Positions 12,601-24,600 of a DNA stretch of 64,000 bases are shown piece after piece. The DNA is taken from the NCBI GenBank assembly GCA_916700875.1, contig CAKAKS010000067.1, positions 8,707,591 to 8,771,590 of the forward strand. Reading direction: 5' to 3'. A model generated the notes under the pieces. The model did no database searches, was not told where the DNA came from, and saw only the letters and a program-made list of their open reading frames with translations. The number at the start of each line of letters is the position of its first letter. Position 1 is the first letter of the stretch. This stretch comes from Sebastes aleutianus (taxonomy: Eukaryota; Chordata; Actinopteri; Perciformes; Sebastidae). Position numbers and translations under genes: made by a program.

Positions 12601-15600
12601 TTTGTGTTGTTAATTGATTTCCAATAATAAATATATACATACATTTGCATAAAGCAGGCATATTTTCCCACTCCCATGTTGATAAGAGTATTAAATACTT
12701 GACAAATCTCCCTTTAAGGTACATTTTGAACAGATAGAAAATGTATGATTAATTTGCAATTAATTATGGACAACCATGAGATTAATCGCAATTAAATATT
12801 TGAATTGATTGACAGCCCTAATTTACACCCATCCATGTGTACATACAGTATTGTAGTTCTTTAATGCCAGGGGTCAAGGAAGGATAGCTGGGAAAGGACA
12901 AGGATAAAAAAGGAGCAGGAGTCAGATGGGAAACCGGATGGAGAAGTTCAAGTCAAATTGATTTAAAAAGCACTTACCAAGCAGGTTCGTCCCAAAGTGC
13001 TTTAAAGAGACACAAAGGACAGATAAAAACAAGAGACAAGCAAGATAAGGACAGAGCTTGCTGAACTTGCCATGCTCATGTGTGTCTGAGTGTGTTGGAT
13101 TAACCTGTAACCTAAATGATTGTTTTGTGTGAATCCTCTCGGTGCAGTTCGGGGAGAACCGGCATGTGCTGCAGGCCCTGCGGACGCTGCTGGAGGAGTT
13201 TCGAGAGGAGCTGCGGGAGGAGGAGACGCGGCGATGCCAACTGCAGCAGTCCTACGCCAATGACAAAGCCGCCTGGGAGGTCAAGTGGGCAGAGATGAAG
13301 TGCCAGTTCGCCCAGGTACAGATGGCGTCTCAGCGCCCGCCTTAAAGGGACAGAACACAATCTGGTGTAGAAAACTAGCGGGGCGTTCAACAAGCAGCAA
13401 GGTGACAGTAAACATGTTGCCTTCTCCACGGATGAAAAACCCCACTCAGGGCAAAGTGCTAACAAGTCAAAAACAACAAATCTTTTTGGTTCTCTAACTA
13501 CCCCCCTGGGCCAAGCAGTGTCATTTTGAAAGTGCAGCAATGACATGAAGTTGTGTCTTTATCCACATCTCAAGAGACACACAAATGGACAGAATTCAAT
13601 TTATAATCACCCCTTAACAATTACATTAAAAAAGGAAAGACAGCTTCCAATAAGACAAGAAAATGATGAATCACCTGCTTGGCACTAATGAGCATATTCT
13701 GTCCCTGTGCAAACTAATTCATCCAGCATTGTTCCTAATTGCTCGATGTGCCTCTAAGCATTTCTTAGTGAAGACAGCTCTCTTATATTCCTAATGGGAG
13801 TGTAAATTCTTGGTAGTTTAGGAACAGAGTGTCTTCATCTCAACTAATAAGAGTAAATGAAAGCTCATATCAGTTATTTTTATACAGAGGATGCTGATGT
13901 TTGTGTCAACATCAAAAATATTTAATTTCGCAATTAAAGTAAAGGCCTCCAAGATTTCTTTTTTTCCCAAAATGTTCTTATAAAACAGAATTTACAACAT
14001 TGTGGGATACTAAAACTCATCACTGGCACCCAGGAAAATAACCTTTTTTAAGGGTTCAGACCAAAGGGTTCACTCCGGTGGGACGAGGTGGGGGAGGGGG
14101 GTTTGTCTTTGCATCAGTGGTACTTGTTGCTCAAATGTAGTCAAAGTTAACGGACAATGTCGAATTTTTAATGTTATGATGACGGCCATATTATCCGCCC
14201 AGAGAATTCACCGGTTCCTCCTGATGCCAATTCAAAACCTGCAATAGAGGAATGTACTACTATTTTTGGTTTGTTTTGTTTTGTGCAACGCCATAGAAAT
14301 AAAATAGTTTATAGCCTAATATAATAATTCTATTTCGTTGACCAAAACCAGCACAACATTAAAAAACACAGGGGGCTGAGATGATGAAATTCGGCCCAGA
14401 GAGGCCAGTTTGAGTTTGACTAGTCTAGGTCAATGCCTTACCGTAACCATCTTGTGAGAGTTTCCCAACTCGTGGGTTACCTTCTAGACACCGCCCTTAT
14501 CAAATGCCAGGTTTTAGGTTTAAAGCTACAGACTGTTTTTACTGTATGTAGTTGTGGTCGGGACCCGACTAACCTTATTATATTGGCTGTGGGCATCATG
14601 ACTAGACAACACTGGTGGAAAGTAGCAAAGCACATTTACTCAAGTACTTTACTTAAAGGAGTAGTTCACCCAAACACAATATAAATTGTATATAGTACTT
14701 TTGCTATTTTTGCTAAACAAAGCGTGTTTGGATTATACTTCACAGTAAATGCTTTGTTGAAATGCTCTTTTTTACTTGTAACAGAGTATTTCAACACCGC
14801 TGTATAGACAGGCGAATCCCTCCCCTTCCGGTGGAGCACCATGGGACCTTATTTCAGAAAAAATATCAACGGAAGTCAACGGAGAGACAATTATTTTTTT
14901 TATCCTGTTTGAATTGCGCCATGAATCACACATGATGATGTTTGTCAATTTAAAAGATCATTTTTCAAGTCAATAAAGTCGCAGTTCGTCGTAGCATTAT
15001 TTAGTTTTGTGTGAAACCGCTCCTTGAACTACATCTCTCGTGTCGCACAATATACGCCACCAACGCTAGCTAGCTAACTAACTTAGCGATGACCACGCAC
15101 AAATTAAACATTATCTTACCTGATGTGTTTTATGCAGCGATTCCTGGTCTTTTTATCAGCCAGGAAGAGAAAGAACGAGCCAGACCCGTTGCTGGTGTGA
15201 GTACATCCCAGTACGAAACACACAGGCATCGTAGCTTCAGAGAGAGAGAGACGTCACTATGTGACTTTTGAGTGTGTAGTCTTTCTAACACAAACTGCGA
15301 CTTTCTTGACTTGCAAAATTATCTTTTAAATTGACAAACATCATATGTGTGATTCATGGCGCAATTCAAACAGGATCAAAACAATATTTGTCTCTCGCTG
15401 TTGACTACCGTTCATATTTATTATAGCTATATATAGCTATATACAGAATAGTTATATTGCAACTTTTACATAAAGTGAGTACTTCTTGCACCACAGCTAG
15501 ATGATACCTGTTGTTAGATGCTCGGTATCCTGACACCCCAATTCTACCTAGCACTAGCACATGCTATTTGGGTTGCATTTGACTTTCATAGTAGAGGTAA

Positions 15601-18600
15601 AGATCAGTACTAGGCTTGCTGTGAGAGCAACTGCATTCGGAGGAGAGGTACACCAGTGTGTCTCGGAGGGATATTGAGTCCATGATGTTTTTGTGGTGCT
15701 GCTGGAGCCTCATTGTCTGCTGTGTCTGGTTTCAACTTGAGATTTTCTTTCCCTCTGAGAGGCAGCACACGATCAGGACAGGTGGCCAACAATGTGGAAA
15801 AAAAGAAAAACAATCAATTTGAGGATGTTGAATATGTTGTTTCTTGACCGCAGTATTGGAAGATAAAATTTAAAAACCGACAGTGGCAGAGCAGTGTCTT
15901 TCATCTATATCTGATTACCAAAAAAAAAAAAGTAAACCACAGCTTTGGGAACCAATTAAGCGGTTTGATTTATAGGAGGAAGATTATCTTTTTAAATCTC
16001 TGAACATCTTTTACATGGTTCATATCCTACCACAAAGCAGAGGTCGCTGAGGGCCTCGACGAGAACTAATTTACTTAGTTTCCTCTGATAAAACCGTGTT
16101 GAGTTCTTTTCTTGCTCCTCTGTGCTTCGTCCTGATTAAGACTTCAGAAATATGCCCCTAAGCTGCTGGTTTTTTATTCCTGGTTATTACACAGCCCAGC
16201 AGAGCAGTGCAAAATTGGAAATTACCCTCACCTGTGTATTTATATGTGGATTACTTTTTTGAGATATTATTATCAGGTTGGCTCATGTTTCTGTCTCTGC
16301 TTTGGTCACTGGCACCGCGTCACGCCTCTTAAATAACGGTCTATATTTATGATGTCTAACATCTTGGCTCCTCAGTCAGCAGCTATTACTGTACACTCTC
16401 CAGTATGCAATCAGACAGTTCTCAAAACCCAATATAAAAGTAAACAAGACTTAATGGGAGTTATGTAATCTGATGTTTGAAGGCTTGCTCTTCACACAGC
16501 TCCAGTACTGAAGACTCTGGTGTGTACCATTACGTTGAGGGATCAAAGCCCGTCTGAAGATTACTCTGTTGTAGCTTCCCTCTGTCGCTCTGCAGCTTTG
16601 AAGATTTCTGCAGCGCGTCTGAATCCTCGGTTCATGTCCTTCCACCAGCGACTGGTTTGAAATATAAATTTAGGAGGGCAGCGCTCGCTCAAGTTTCAAC
16701 TATGTCTCTCTGTCAGCTACAAAACAACTGCTGGTACTTTGTGCTACCTTCTCCTGACCTCATTGTGTTTCTTAAATTGTGAATAGGAGAATTTTAGGTC
16801 TGCGTTGGCGGGGGTGTGTTGCTTCAGGAAGTCCAGTTTGAGTAACAGATCCGTTTGCACATAGAGTGGTGCAGGAATGAGTCTCGAAACCCGGTAATGA
16901 GTTAGAATTTTTGCACTTTCGGTTCCCTCGTCTCCAAGTCAGTGGGTTTTCTGAATGGGTTTTTAGTTAGATGCCTGAAATAAGGTCTGTGGTTAACACA
17001 AGCTGAAGAGACTTTAACGTTTTGTTCTACAATATGAAATACGTCAGTAAATACCCCACTCGTGAATTTTGAAGCTTTTACATGTCTTAAAAAAGGTGGT
17101 TGTGGCTAAATGAGACTACAGAGGTTGTCGGGGGCATTAAGCGTCATCACGCCGAACACAGAAACCCGTCTACTCACTAGTCCGCCTTTACAGCCTCGTT
17201 GTGTTTATACTCAAACTCAAACTTTCCAACTAGTAGATTTAGATTTTGAGACTGCCAACTGACACATCCATGACCACTAGCTACAGTAGATCAGGTCACG
17301 CTAAGAGGTAAGCGAATGAAAATCAAATTACAAGTTGGAAGCATGAATGTATAAAGAGAACTGGAGACGGGGCCCCCGTAATGGCCATAAAATAAAAGTA
17401 CTCGGATCTTCCGGCGATATTCCGCATCCATGGAGCTCATAGAGCAGGCGCAGTAGTGTTTCCTTTAACCCCGCCTCCCAGCCCTCGGTCCAGCCGCGGT
17501 CTGGGTCTCATTCAAAGGAACGGAGAAAGGATAATATCTCTGGATTCAACTATTAATGCGTTTTACAACTTTATGACCTAATGATTTAAATAGGGGCTAT
17601 TCAAGTGTTCACACTGGGAAGTTGATTTACCTAAAAAAAAAGATGTCTCAAGTCTTTGGGAAAATTCTTTTTGGGCCCAAGTTTGTTTATAGCACGTTGG
17701 TGATTTAATTCTGGCGATTGCATTCACACTTCAAAAATCATTAAAGCGGTGTTCATTTGCGGAGATTATTTTGCTGAACAAAACGTACAAGTATCATAAA
17801 CGTTTGTTTGCCAAAGAGCTTATTTTCTGCAATAATCCAAAACTCAATGGAACAACCCCATTGGCTTCTTGTGGAGGGAACCAGGGTGATGCTAACTTCC
17901 TGGTTGGCCTACAAAAATACGTCATCCCTGGAGCACTCTATAGGACAGCTCTTGAAAGTAATCGCGGCAGCAATTATTGTATCATTCGTCACGCCATTCG
18001 CAAAGAAAACTGTAGAAATACGGTTTTCACATTACGTATTGATCTACCAGGAATGTGTGCTTGCATGTATTTGATTGACCAACGTAAAGCCTTGTAGCTG
18101 ATATTGCGTTGCAATAAAAGTTGAGCCTGGTCAAAACCTTTCCCCGCTAAAGTCAGTCTGAACGCAGCCTTCCATTGGTTCTCTTTATACGTATTTACAG
18201 CCAACAGACCCAGTGAGCCATTTCATCATTAGCTTGTTCATAAATTGTGTTAGTTTGGTATCATGAGAAGGCTACACAGAATAATAAGATACTCGTTTTC
18301 TGTTGTTTCTTTAATCTGCTTTGACACTAATTTATTTAGTAACACTTGACTTCTTCTGTTTTCAGTTTTATTGAACTCAAAAAGACCAAAAAACAGATTA
18401 AAGGATCAAAAAGTAAAGATCAGAAGAGCAAAAGATTGTTTGTTAGTATGTCGGGTACAATATTTCAGACGCATCTCACCACTTATAAAAAACATATTGA
18501 TCCATCAGGGGAGCAAAACCAGTTTGGCAGAGGCTCTTTTTATCGTCTGCAAAATTCTGTTTACTGTCGTCTTTTTTCTTTCTTTTGAAAATGTTTGCGC

Positions 18601-21600
18601 CTTCAAATTAAAGCAGAGGTTACCTCACTTACCTCCAGCTTTATGCAGATAGTTTGGGTTTTATTTGCCCAGGTTTTGAGTATTAGACCTCCATACCAAC
18701 AATGGAATTTGGAAAAATTGCAAAATGAACAGCAGCATCTCTTTCCAAAAAACAACGTCCTAGTTACTGTGTATGATCAACAACTCTTACTGCAAACTGT
18801 TTTCATAGGGATTATTTCAATTGAAATAAAAACTGCATTGTAATTTGAGTGAATCAACCCTTTAAGTGGAACCATGTTAATTATTGTGGTTTTTCCTAAC
18901 ACTGCTTTTTCTTAGTCTTCATTAATTCTTTGCATAATAATACCTTAATAATGACTAATCAACCCAACATCCCTGTGTCTTTGCTCTTTGACCAGCTGGA
19001 GGAAGAGGCACAAGGCAAGGTGCGAGGTGAAGCTCAGGGAGGTGAAGGGGAACCGGACGAAGACCCAGAGTGGGCCATGAACCTGGAGCGCGAGGAGCAC
19101 CGGCGCCTGCTGGCCGACAGCCACAGCACCTCCCTGGACCTCCGCTGGAAGCTGCAGAGTGGAGAGAACAGGTGGGGCCGTGAGAGGGGCGAACTGATGG
19201 AGCGCTTCGACCGGGAGCGGCAGGAGTGGGACGGCAGCATGAGGGAGCTCCACCGCAAGATGGAGAGGGTGAGAGGCGGAGGAGGGGTTGGAAAGAGACA
19301 GGAAGGAAGAGTTATAGGAGAAAAAAGGAGGAAGAGGTGGAGAAAGAGATGCAGAGAAAAATGCTAAGAATGAGAAGGATAAAGTCAGGTCAGACTCACA
19401 CTCACTAGACATCTGATTAGTCAGTCAGTAGGAAATTAATCAGCCGTTTTTGATAAAACAGTCTCACCACAGGGTCCATTTAATAGCTGTACTGGAGCCT
19501 TCGATCGTATCACATGATCTTCCTCAGCAGATGGAGTTTGCCCAGTTGTCATGGAGTTTTAAATGTTAAAATTTCCATTTTTTCGCATGTTTAAGGACTT
19601 CTCGTCCATGTTAGCTGCAAAGGTGAGACTGAAAGTTCATTTTTGACCAAATAATCACACCTCCAGGTCTATTTAGTAGCTGTTCTGGAGATTTTGATTT
19701 GTTTCCAAGGTCAAAAATGAACTTTCAGTTTCAACCTTTAAGCCAAGTCGAGAAGTCCTTAAAGTAAAATACCACAGAGAAAAGCAGCAGATCTTCACAT
19801 TTGAGAAGATGAAACCATCAAATGTTTGGCTTTCTTGCTTGTTAAGACTTACAGAAAATTATGAATTGATTATCAAATCACTTTACTGACAACTGACTAA
19901 TAGTTTCAGGCTTGGATTTGGTGCTTTTTTTTTTGTTTAATATAATTCATCATGTACATTTTTTTGGATTGGTGAAGAGACAAAACAAGTGATTTAAAGA
20001 CATCACCTTAAAGGAACAGTGTGTAGCGTTTCAGGGATCTATTAGCAGGAGTGGAATATAATATTCATGGCTATGTTTTCATTAGTGTATCATCAGCTGA
20101 AACTAAGAATTGTTGTGTTTTCGTTAGCTTAGAATGAGCTGTTTATATCTACATAGGGAACGGGTCCTTTTCACTGAGTCCACCATGCTGCTCCACATGT
20201 TTCTACAGTAGCCCGGAACGGACAAACCAAACACTGGCTTTACAGAGAGCCTTTCACGTTTTTACGTTACCTGAAGGCCACCGTAGTTCTACGACACTCT
20301 TGTGAAACTGCTGTAACGTGAGCCGCAGAGTGCAAAGCCGTCGTCTGCCTTCCGTTGCTCCTAAAGTAGTGCTTTATGGTAAGGATGGCCTCTGAGCGAG
20401 GTGAACAGCGTTACCACGGTTTTGCATTCTGCGGCTCATGTCACCGCAGTCTTGGAAAGGGAGGAGTGAGCGGAGGGGTACTCAGTTGGTTGCAATCTGC
20501 AATCACACTGCTAGATGCTGCAAAATCCTACACACTGTACCTAAATGGGCTTTCTTTCACAATTTTTTAACAGTTTTCACATTTTATTGACAAGCGATGA
20601 ATCGAAAAATAATAAACAAAAAAAACAAACACAGATGATTAAAAATAATCTGAAGTTTCAGCCTTGAAACCACTTTAAACTGAACTTCTTTGCAAACTTT
20701 ACAGATCAAATTGGAAAAATACACCACAACTTAAAGGGACAGTTTGTAAGAATCAGAAATTGCTTGTTAACAGCGACACCTGTGGCCGTTAAGTCAACGA
20801 AAGTCAGCGTCCTGTTGCTCGGGCTTGCACCTGTGCTCGCTCTACATAGACATGAACGAGCATCGCTCAAAACAGTGAGGCGACACACGTCAGCTAAAAC
20901 CACAATATCACTCTATATTTCAGCTGCTTGGCAGTAATGTTAGCTGACCAGACGAAGGTCTCTCAATGAATCACTGCTGATCCTAGTGCTTTTCCTGCCT
21001 CAGCCTCCCGACCGCGGCTGGAGGGAACAGGGGAGACACCGGAGTTTTGGTCGGAGACGACAACCTTTCTCGCTGTGGAGCCCCGTCACTTCACAAGACA
21101 CGAGAAACCTCTGTTGGTCTGGAGGAGCTGCAGCAGTTATTTCTGCACAAACGTCCACTGTACATTCACTAGATATTCTCAGAGCTAAATTAACTCTTCT
21201 GCAGTGTGGAGTGTGCACACATGCACGTAAGAGCGGAGCGAAAGAGCGAGAATGAGCGCGGTGTGTGAGTGAAGGCAAGCAGGCAGGCAGAGGAGCAGAT
21301 GAGCAGAGTACAGCAGAGACTCCGGCCCTGGAGACCAAAGCTACGGTCTCCCCCGCGTCCTCCGACCGCGGCCAACGCTGTTTTGCAAGACAGGCTTCAC
21401 TAGATAGAACTTTGCGGTTTTGGTGCTTCCGTGTAGTTTGTGTTGGAGTCTTGTCTGAACAGCGTAGCCACACGCGAGCGCGCATGGGACACCGACCCGG
21501 ATTGATTTATACGTGTAAGAAGTTACAAACAGTCCCTTTAAAGATGTGAAGTCCTTGCTTGTTAAGCCATGCATGTTTGTGTGTTTGTGTTCAGGTAGAT

Positions 21601-24600
21601 ACGAGAGAGAGAAGGAGTGACAAAGCACCCAAAGGCGATTAACTTCTCTGTTGTTTGGTACTTTAGGATAGTTGAGGCTCGACACAATGAATACTCAGGA
21701 TTACTGAATAATTGATGAGATTTAATTAGAGGAACTGCAGCGTCTCACCTTCGCTTGTGTGTGGTGTTCAGGGCAGGAGATAGGAACATGAGCTGGTTAA
21801 TATGATATGAGTGTGAGAGTATTAACATATAAAGCAGGGACTGGAATAATAACACTCTGAAAACAGCAACAAAAAAAACTGCTGATGCGCTGCTGAATGT
21901 AGAGACACAGAGCAGGAAGCAGAGATGCATTATTCAGCGATGCATATGCTGCAAACTATAAAGCACAGGTCACCGGCTGAACTGCTCAGCCTGCAGGGTG
22001 AAAGTGAATGAGTGATGTGGTTGTTCTCCTTTAACCTCAAGCCTCAAGAAAGGCTCTTAACCTCAGATGGTGCAGGTGGATTACTCAGTGGCTCACAGTC
22101 AAGGAATACAGTTTGTTATTTTCAAGGAAAACAAGGCGTTCATATGTGACGAAAGCCACTGCATAAATAAAAACATACTGTTAATATAAAGGACCATACT
22201 AGGGGACAAATAAATTCCCCGCACCAATATATTGGCCGATATGTTTCTATATCTGTACTGGCGTACCAATAAGTAACAAGAAAGGTCAGTACAGAAATGC
22301 CAAAGATTATCTTTTAGGTTGTTTAGAATCAGAGGTTTCACATAAACTGCTACTAGAAAGCACTGAAACATTTCAGGGATCCTTATCAAAATGTTTGTTT
22401 ATGTTAAAAATTGGCTGATATGTTGTAATCCGATTTTATTTTAACTCTTAAATATCAATATCAGTATTGGCCACATAAATCCAGTATCAGTCCAGGCTGT
22501 AATATTTTAGATCAGAGTTTGTGTGAGGCGGGGCCTCCTCGGGGAGGCTCCAAATCGTTTCAGGGGAGGCTCAGTGAATGGAAGTGAAAAAATATTACAT
22601 TAGTTATCAAAAGAAGATCACAGAGAATAGCCTAAATGTGTGTGATATGATAAAGATGTGGTTAAAGATAGTTCAGAGATAAAGTAGTTTGGGGGAATTT
22701 TACTCTTTTTTCCCACTTTCCCGGAGTTAGAAACAAATAAATGCCTTAGAACAGACCTTTTTAATGTATTAGGAGTAGTCTGAATTTATGTCAACCATCA
22801 ATTGTTGAGTGTCTGTGGGATCAACTAACATAATCATGATCCCTTAGGCATCCAGGAATTCAGCAAAACTAAGCAAGTAAACTAAGGGGGGGGTGATGAG
22901 GCACCTTTTTCCAAGCTTTGTCTGAGGGGAGGCCCACAGTCTCAGACTTTGAAAACCCCTGTTTTAGACCAGTAAAGGGATAGTTTGGGTGTTTTGAAGT
23001 GGGGTTGTATGAGGTATTTATCCATAGTCAGTGTATTACCGACAGTAGATGACGGTCGGCACGCCCCCAGTTTGGAGAAACAGACTGGAGTACCAAAATG
23101 GAACCAAAGTAATGTACTGCTGTGTACAGCAAAGCATATTTTAGCCACCTAAAAGCAAGGTTGAAGGTGAATATTAAGAATATTTTCACTGCTTTACCTC
23201 ACCATCAGACAGCCCTTTCCGACGGGGAACTATCCCTTTAACAAAAAAAAATAAAAACTTTTTTTGATTTATTGACGTCTTTAAGTGTAAACACTTTGTG
23301 TATAATCGGCTAAAACTTTAGACATGTAAACTTAAATGTAAGTTCTCTCACTGATCACCTCATATCTGTATGCGTCATTCTTTGTGCAGATGCAGAGAGA
23401 GCTGAACACGAGGCAAGGCGAGGGCATCGACGTCAAAGATGGTGGCTCGGACCACAGAGGCGTGTTCTCTCCTCAGGACAGTCCCTGCAACGCCCCCCGG
23501 TCGCCCCGGTCCCCACGCTTGCCGCGCTCCCCCTGCACGTCCACCCCCATCCCCGCTCCCCCCATGCGCTCCCACTCTGACTCCGAGGCCGTGCTGGAAG
23601 AGCAGGGGGCTGCGATGAGGCTGAAAGGCCCGACGGAGAACCTGTTCTTGGACGCGCTGTCTCTGGACCCCCTCAGCAGCCTGGAGGTCCCTCCACCCTC
23701 CAGACTGGATAGTGAGAAGAGGTTCCCCTGCATGAAGGAGGTAACACGCTAACATCTGTCAAGTCAAGACAAGTCACTGTTATTAATGTAGCGCAAAATA
23801 AATCACTATTTGTTTATCTGTTCAAAATGTATCTTAAAGGGAGATTAGTCAAGTATTTAAAGGGACTATTTGTAACTTTCAGAAATGCTTGTTAACAGCG
23901 ACACCTGTGGCCGTTAAGTCAACGAAAGTCAGCGTCGAGCTCGCGCTTGTGCTCGCTCTAAATAGACATGAACGAGCATCGCTCAAAACAGTGAGGCGAC
24001 ACACGTCAGCTTAAACCACAATATCACTCTATATTTCACCTGCTTGGCAGTAATGTTAGCTGAGCAGACGAAGGTCTCTCCATGAACATGATTTAGATCT
24101 GATCCTAGTGTTGGCTTTTCCTTTCCTGCCGGGGCTCTGCAGGGAGACACCGGCAACCGGAGCCTCTCCTCCGCTGCCTGCTTGCCTTCACTGACACAGC
24201 GCGCACCAACAGAGGTTTTCCGTGTCTTGTGAAGTGACGGGGCTCCGCAGAGAGAAACGTGAACCGTGACAACGGCACCCGGTGTCCCCCTGCGGGCGCA
24301 GGAGGGAGGCGATAAAGTAACTCGCTGCGGAGCCCCGTCACTTCACAAGACACGGAAAACCTCTGTTGGTCTGGAGGAGCTGCAGCAGTTATTTCTGCAC
24401 AAACGTCCACTGTACATTCACTAGATATTCTCAGAGCTAAACTAACTCTTCTGCAGTGTGGAGTGAGCACGCGTTCACGTCTAGAGGTGGAGCGAGTACG
24501 CGAGAACGCGCGCGCTGTCTGGGTGAAGGCAGGCAGAGGAGGAGAGACTCCTGCCAAACGCGAGCGCGCATGTGTCCCGACCCGGTACATTTATACGCTT

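Larger units (their letters stand above)
8992..13147 (+). other. MTCL2 intron
   Basis: Holds hAT-like copies 2 and 3, the SINE fragment at 11277-11400 and a CA microsatellite. A T/C-poor stretch at 12840-13030 resembles a common AAAGTGCTTTA-type repeat tail. No gene. Confidence 0.8.
13316..18995 (+). other. MTCL2 intron, largest between the coiled-coil exons
   Basis: Holds the fold-back element at 14864-15423 and the large repeat at 16865-18140. A TTACTCAAGTACTTTAC-type repeat lies at about 14607-14680. Nothing coding recognised. Confidence 0.8.
19269..23389 (+). other. MTCL2 intron
   Basis: Starts with 100 nt of purine-rich open frame, then holds TTAA elements at 20012-20542 and 20735-21537, a hAT-like remnant at 22513-22961 and a family D element at 22976-23237. 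Confidence 0.8.

Noticed and set aside
17771..18097. 108-codon open frame on the plus strand
   Set aside because: Lies in the large interspersed repeat whose reverse copy is at 32640-33300; no protein family recognised.
18945..19412. 155-codon open frame on the minus strand opposite an MTCL2 exon
   Set aside because: Shadow of the well supported plus-strand coiled-coil exon at 18996-19268.
21000..21485. 161-codon open frame on the minus strand (and a similar one at 24105-24590)
   Set aside because: Both fall inside family B TTAA elements and match each other because the repeats match; there is no transposase-like sequence.
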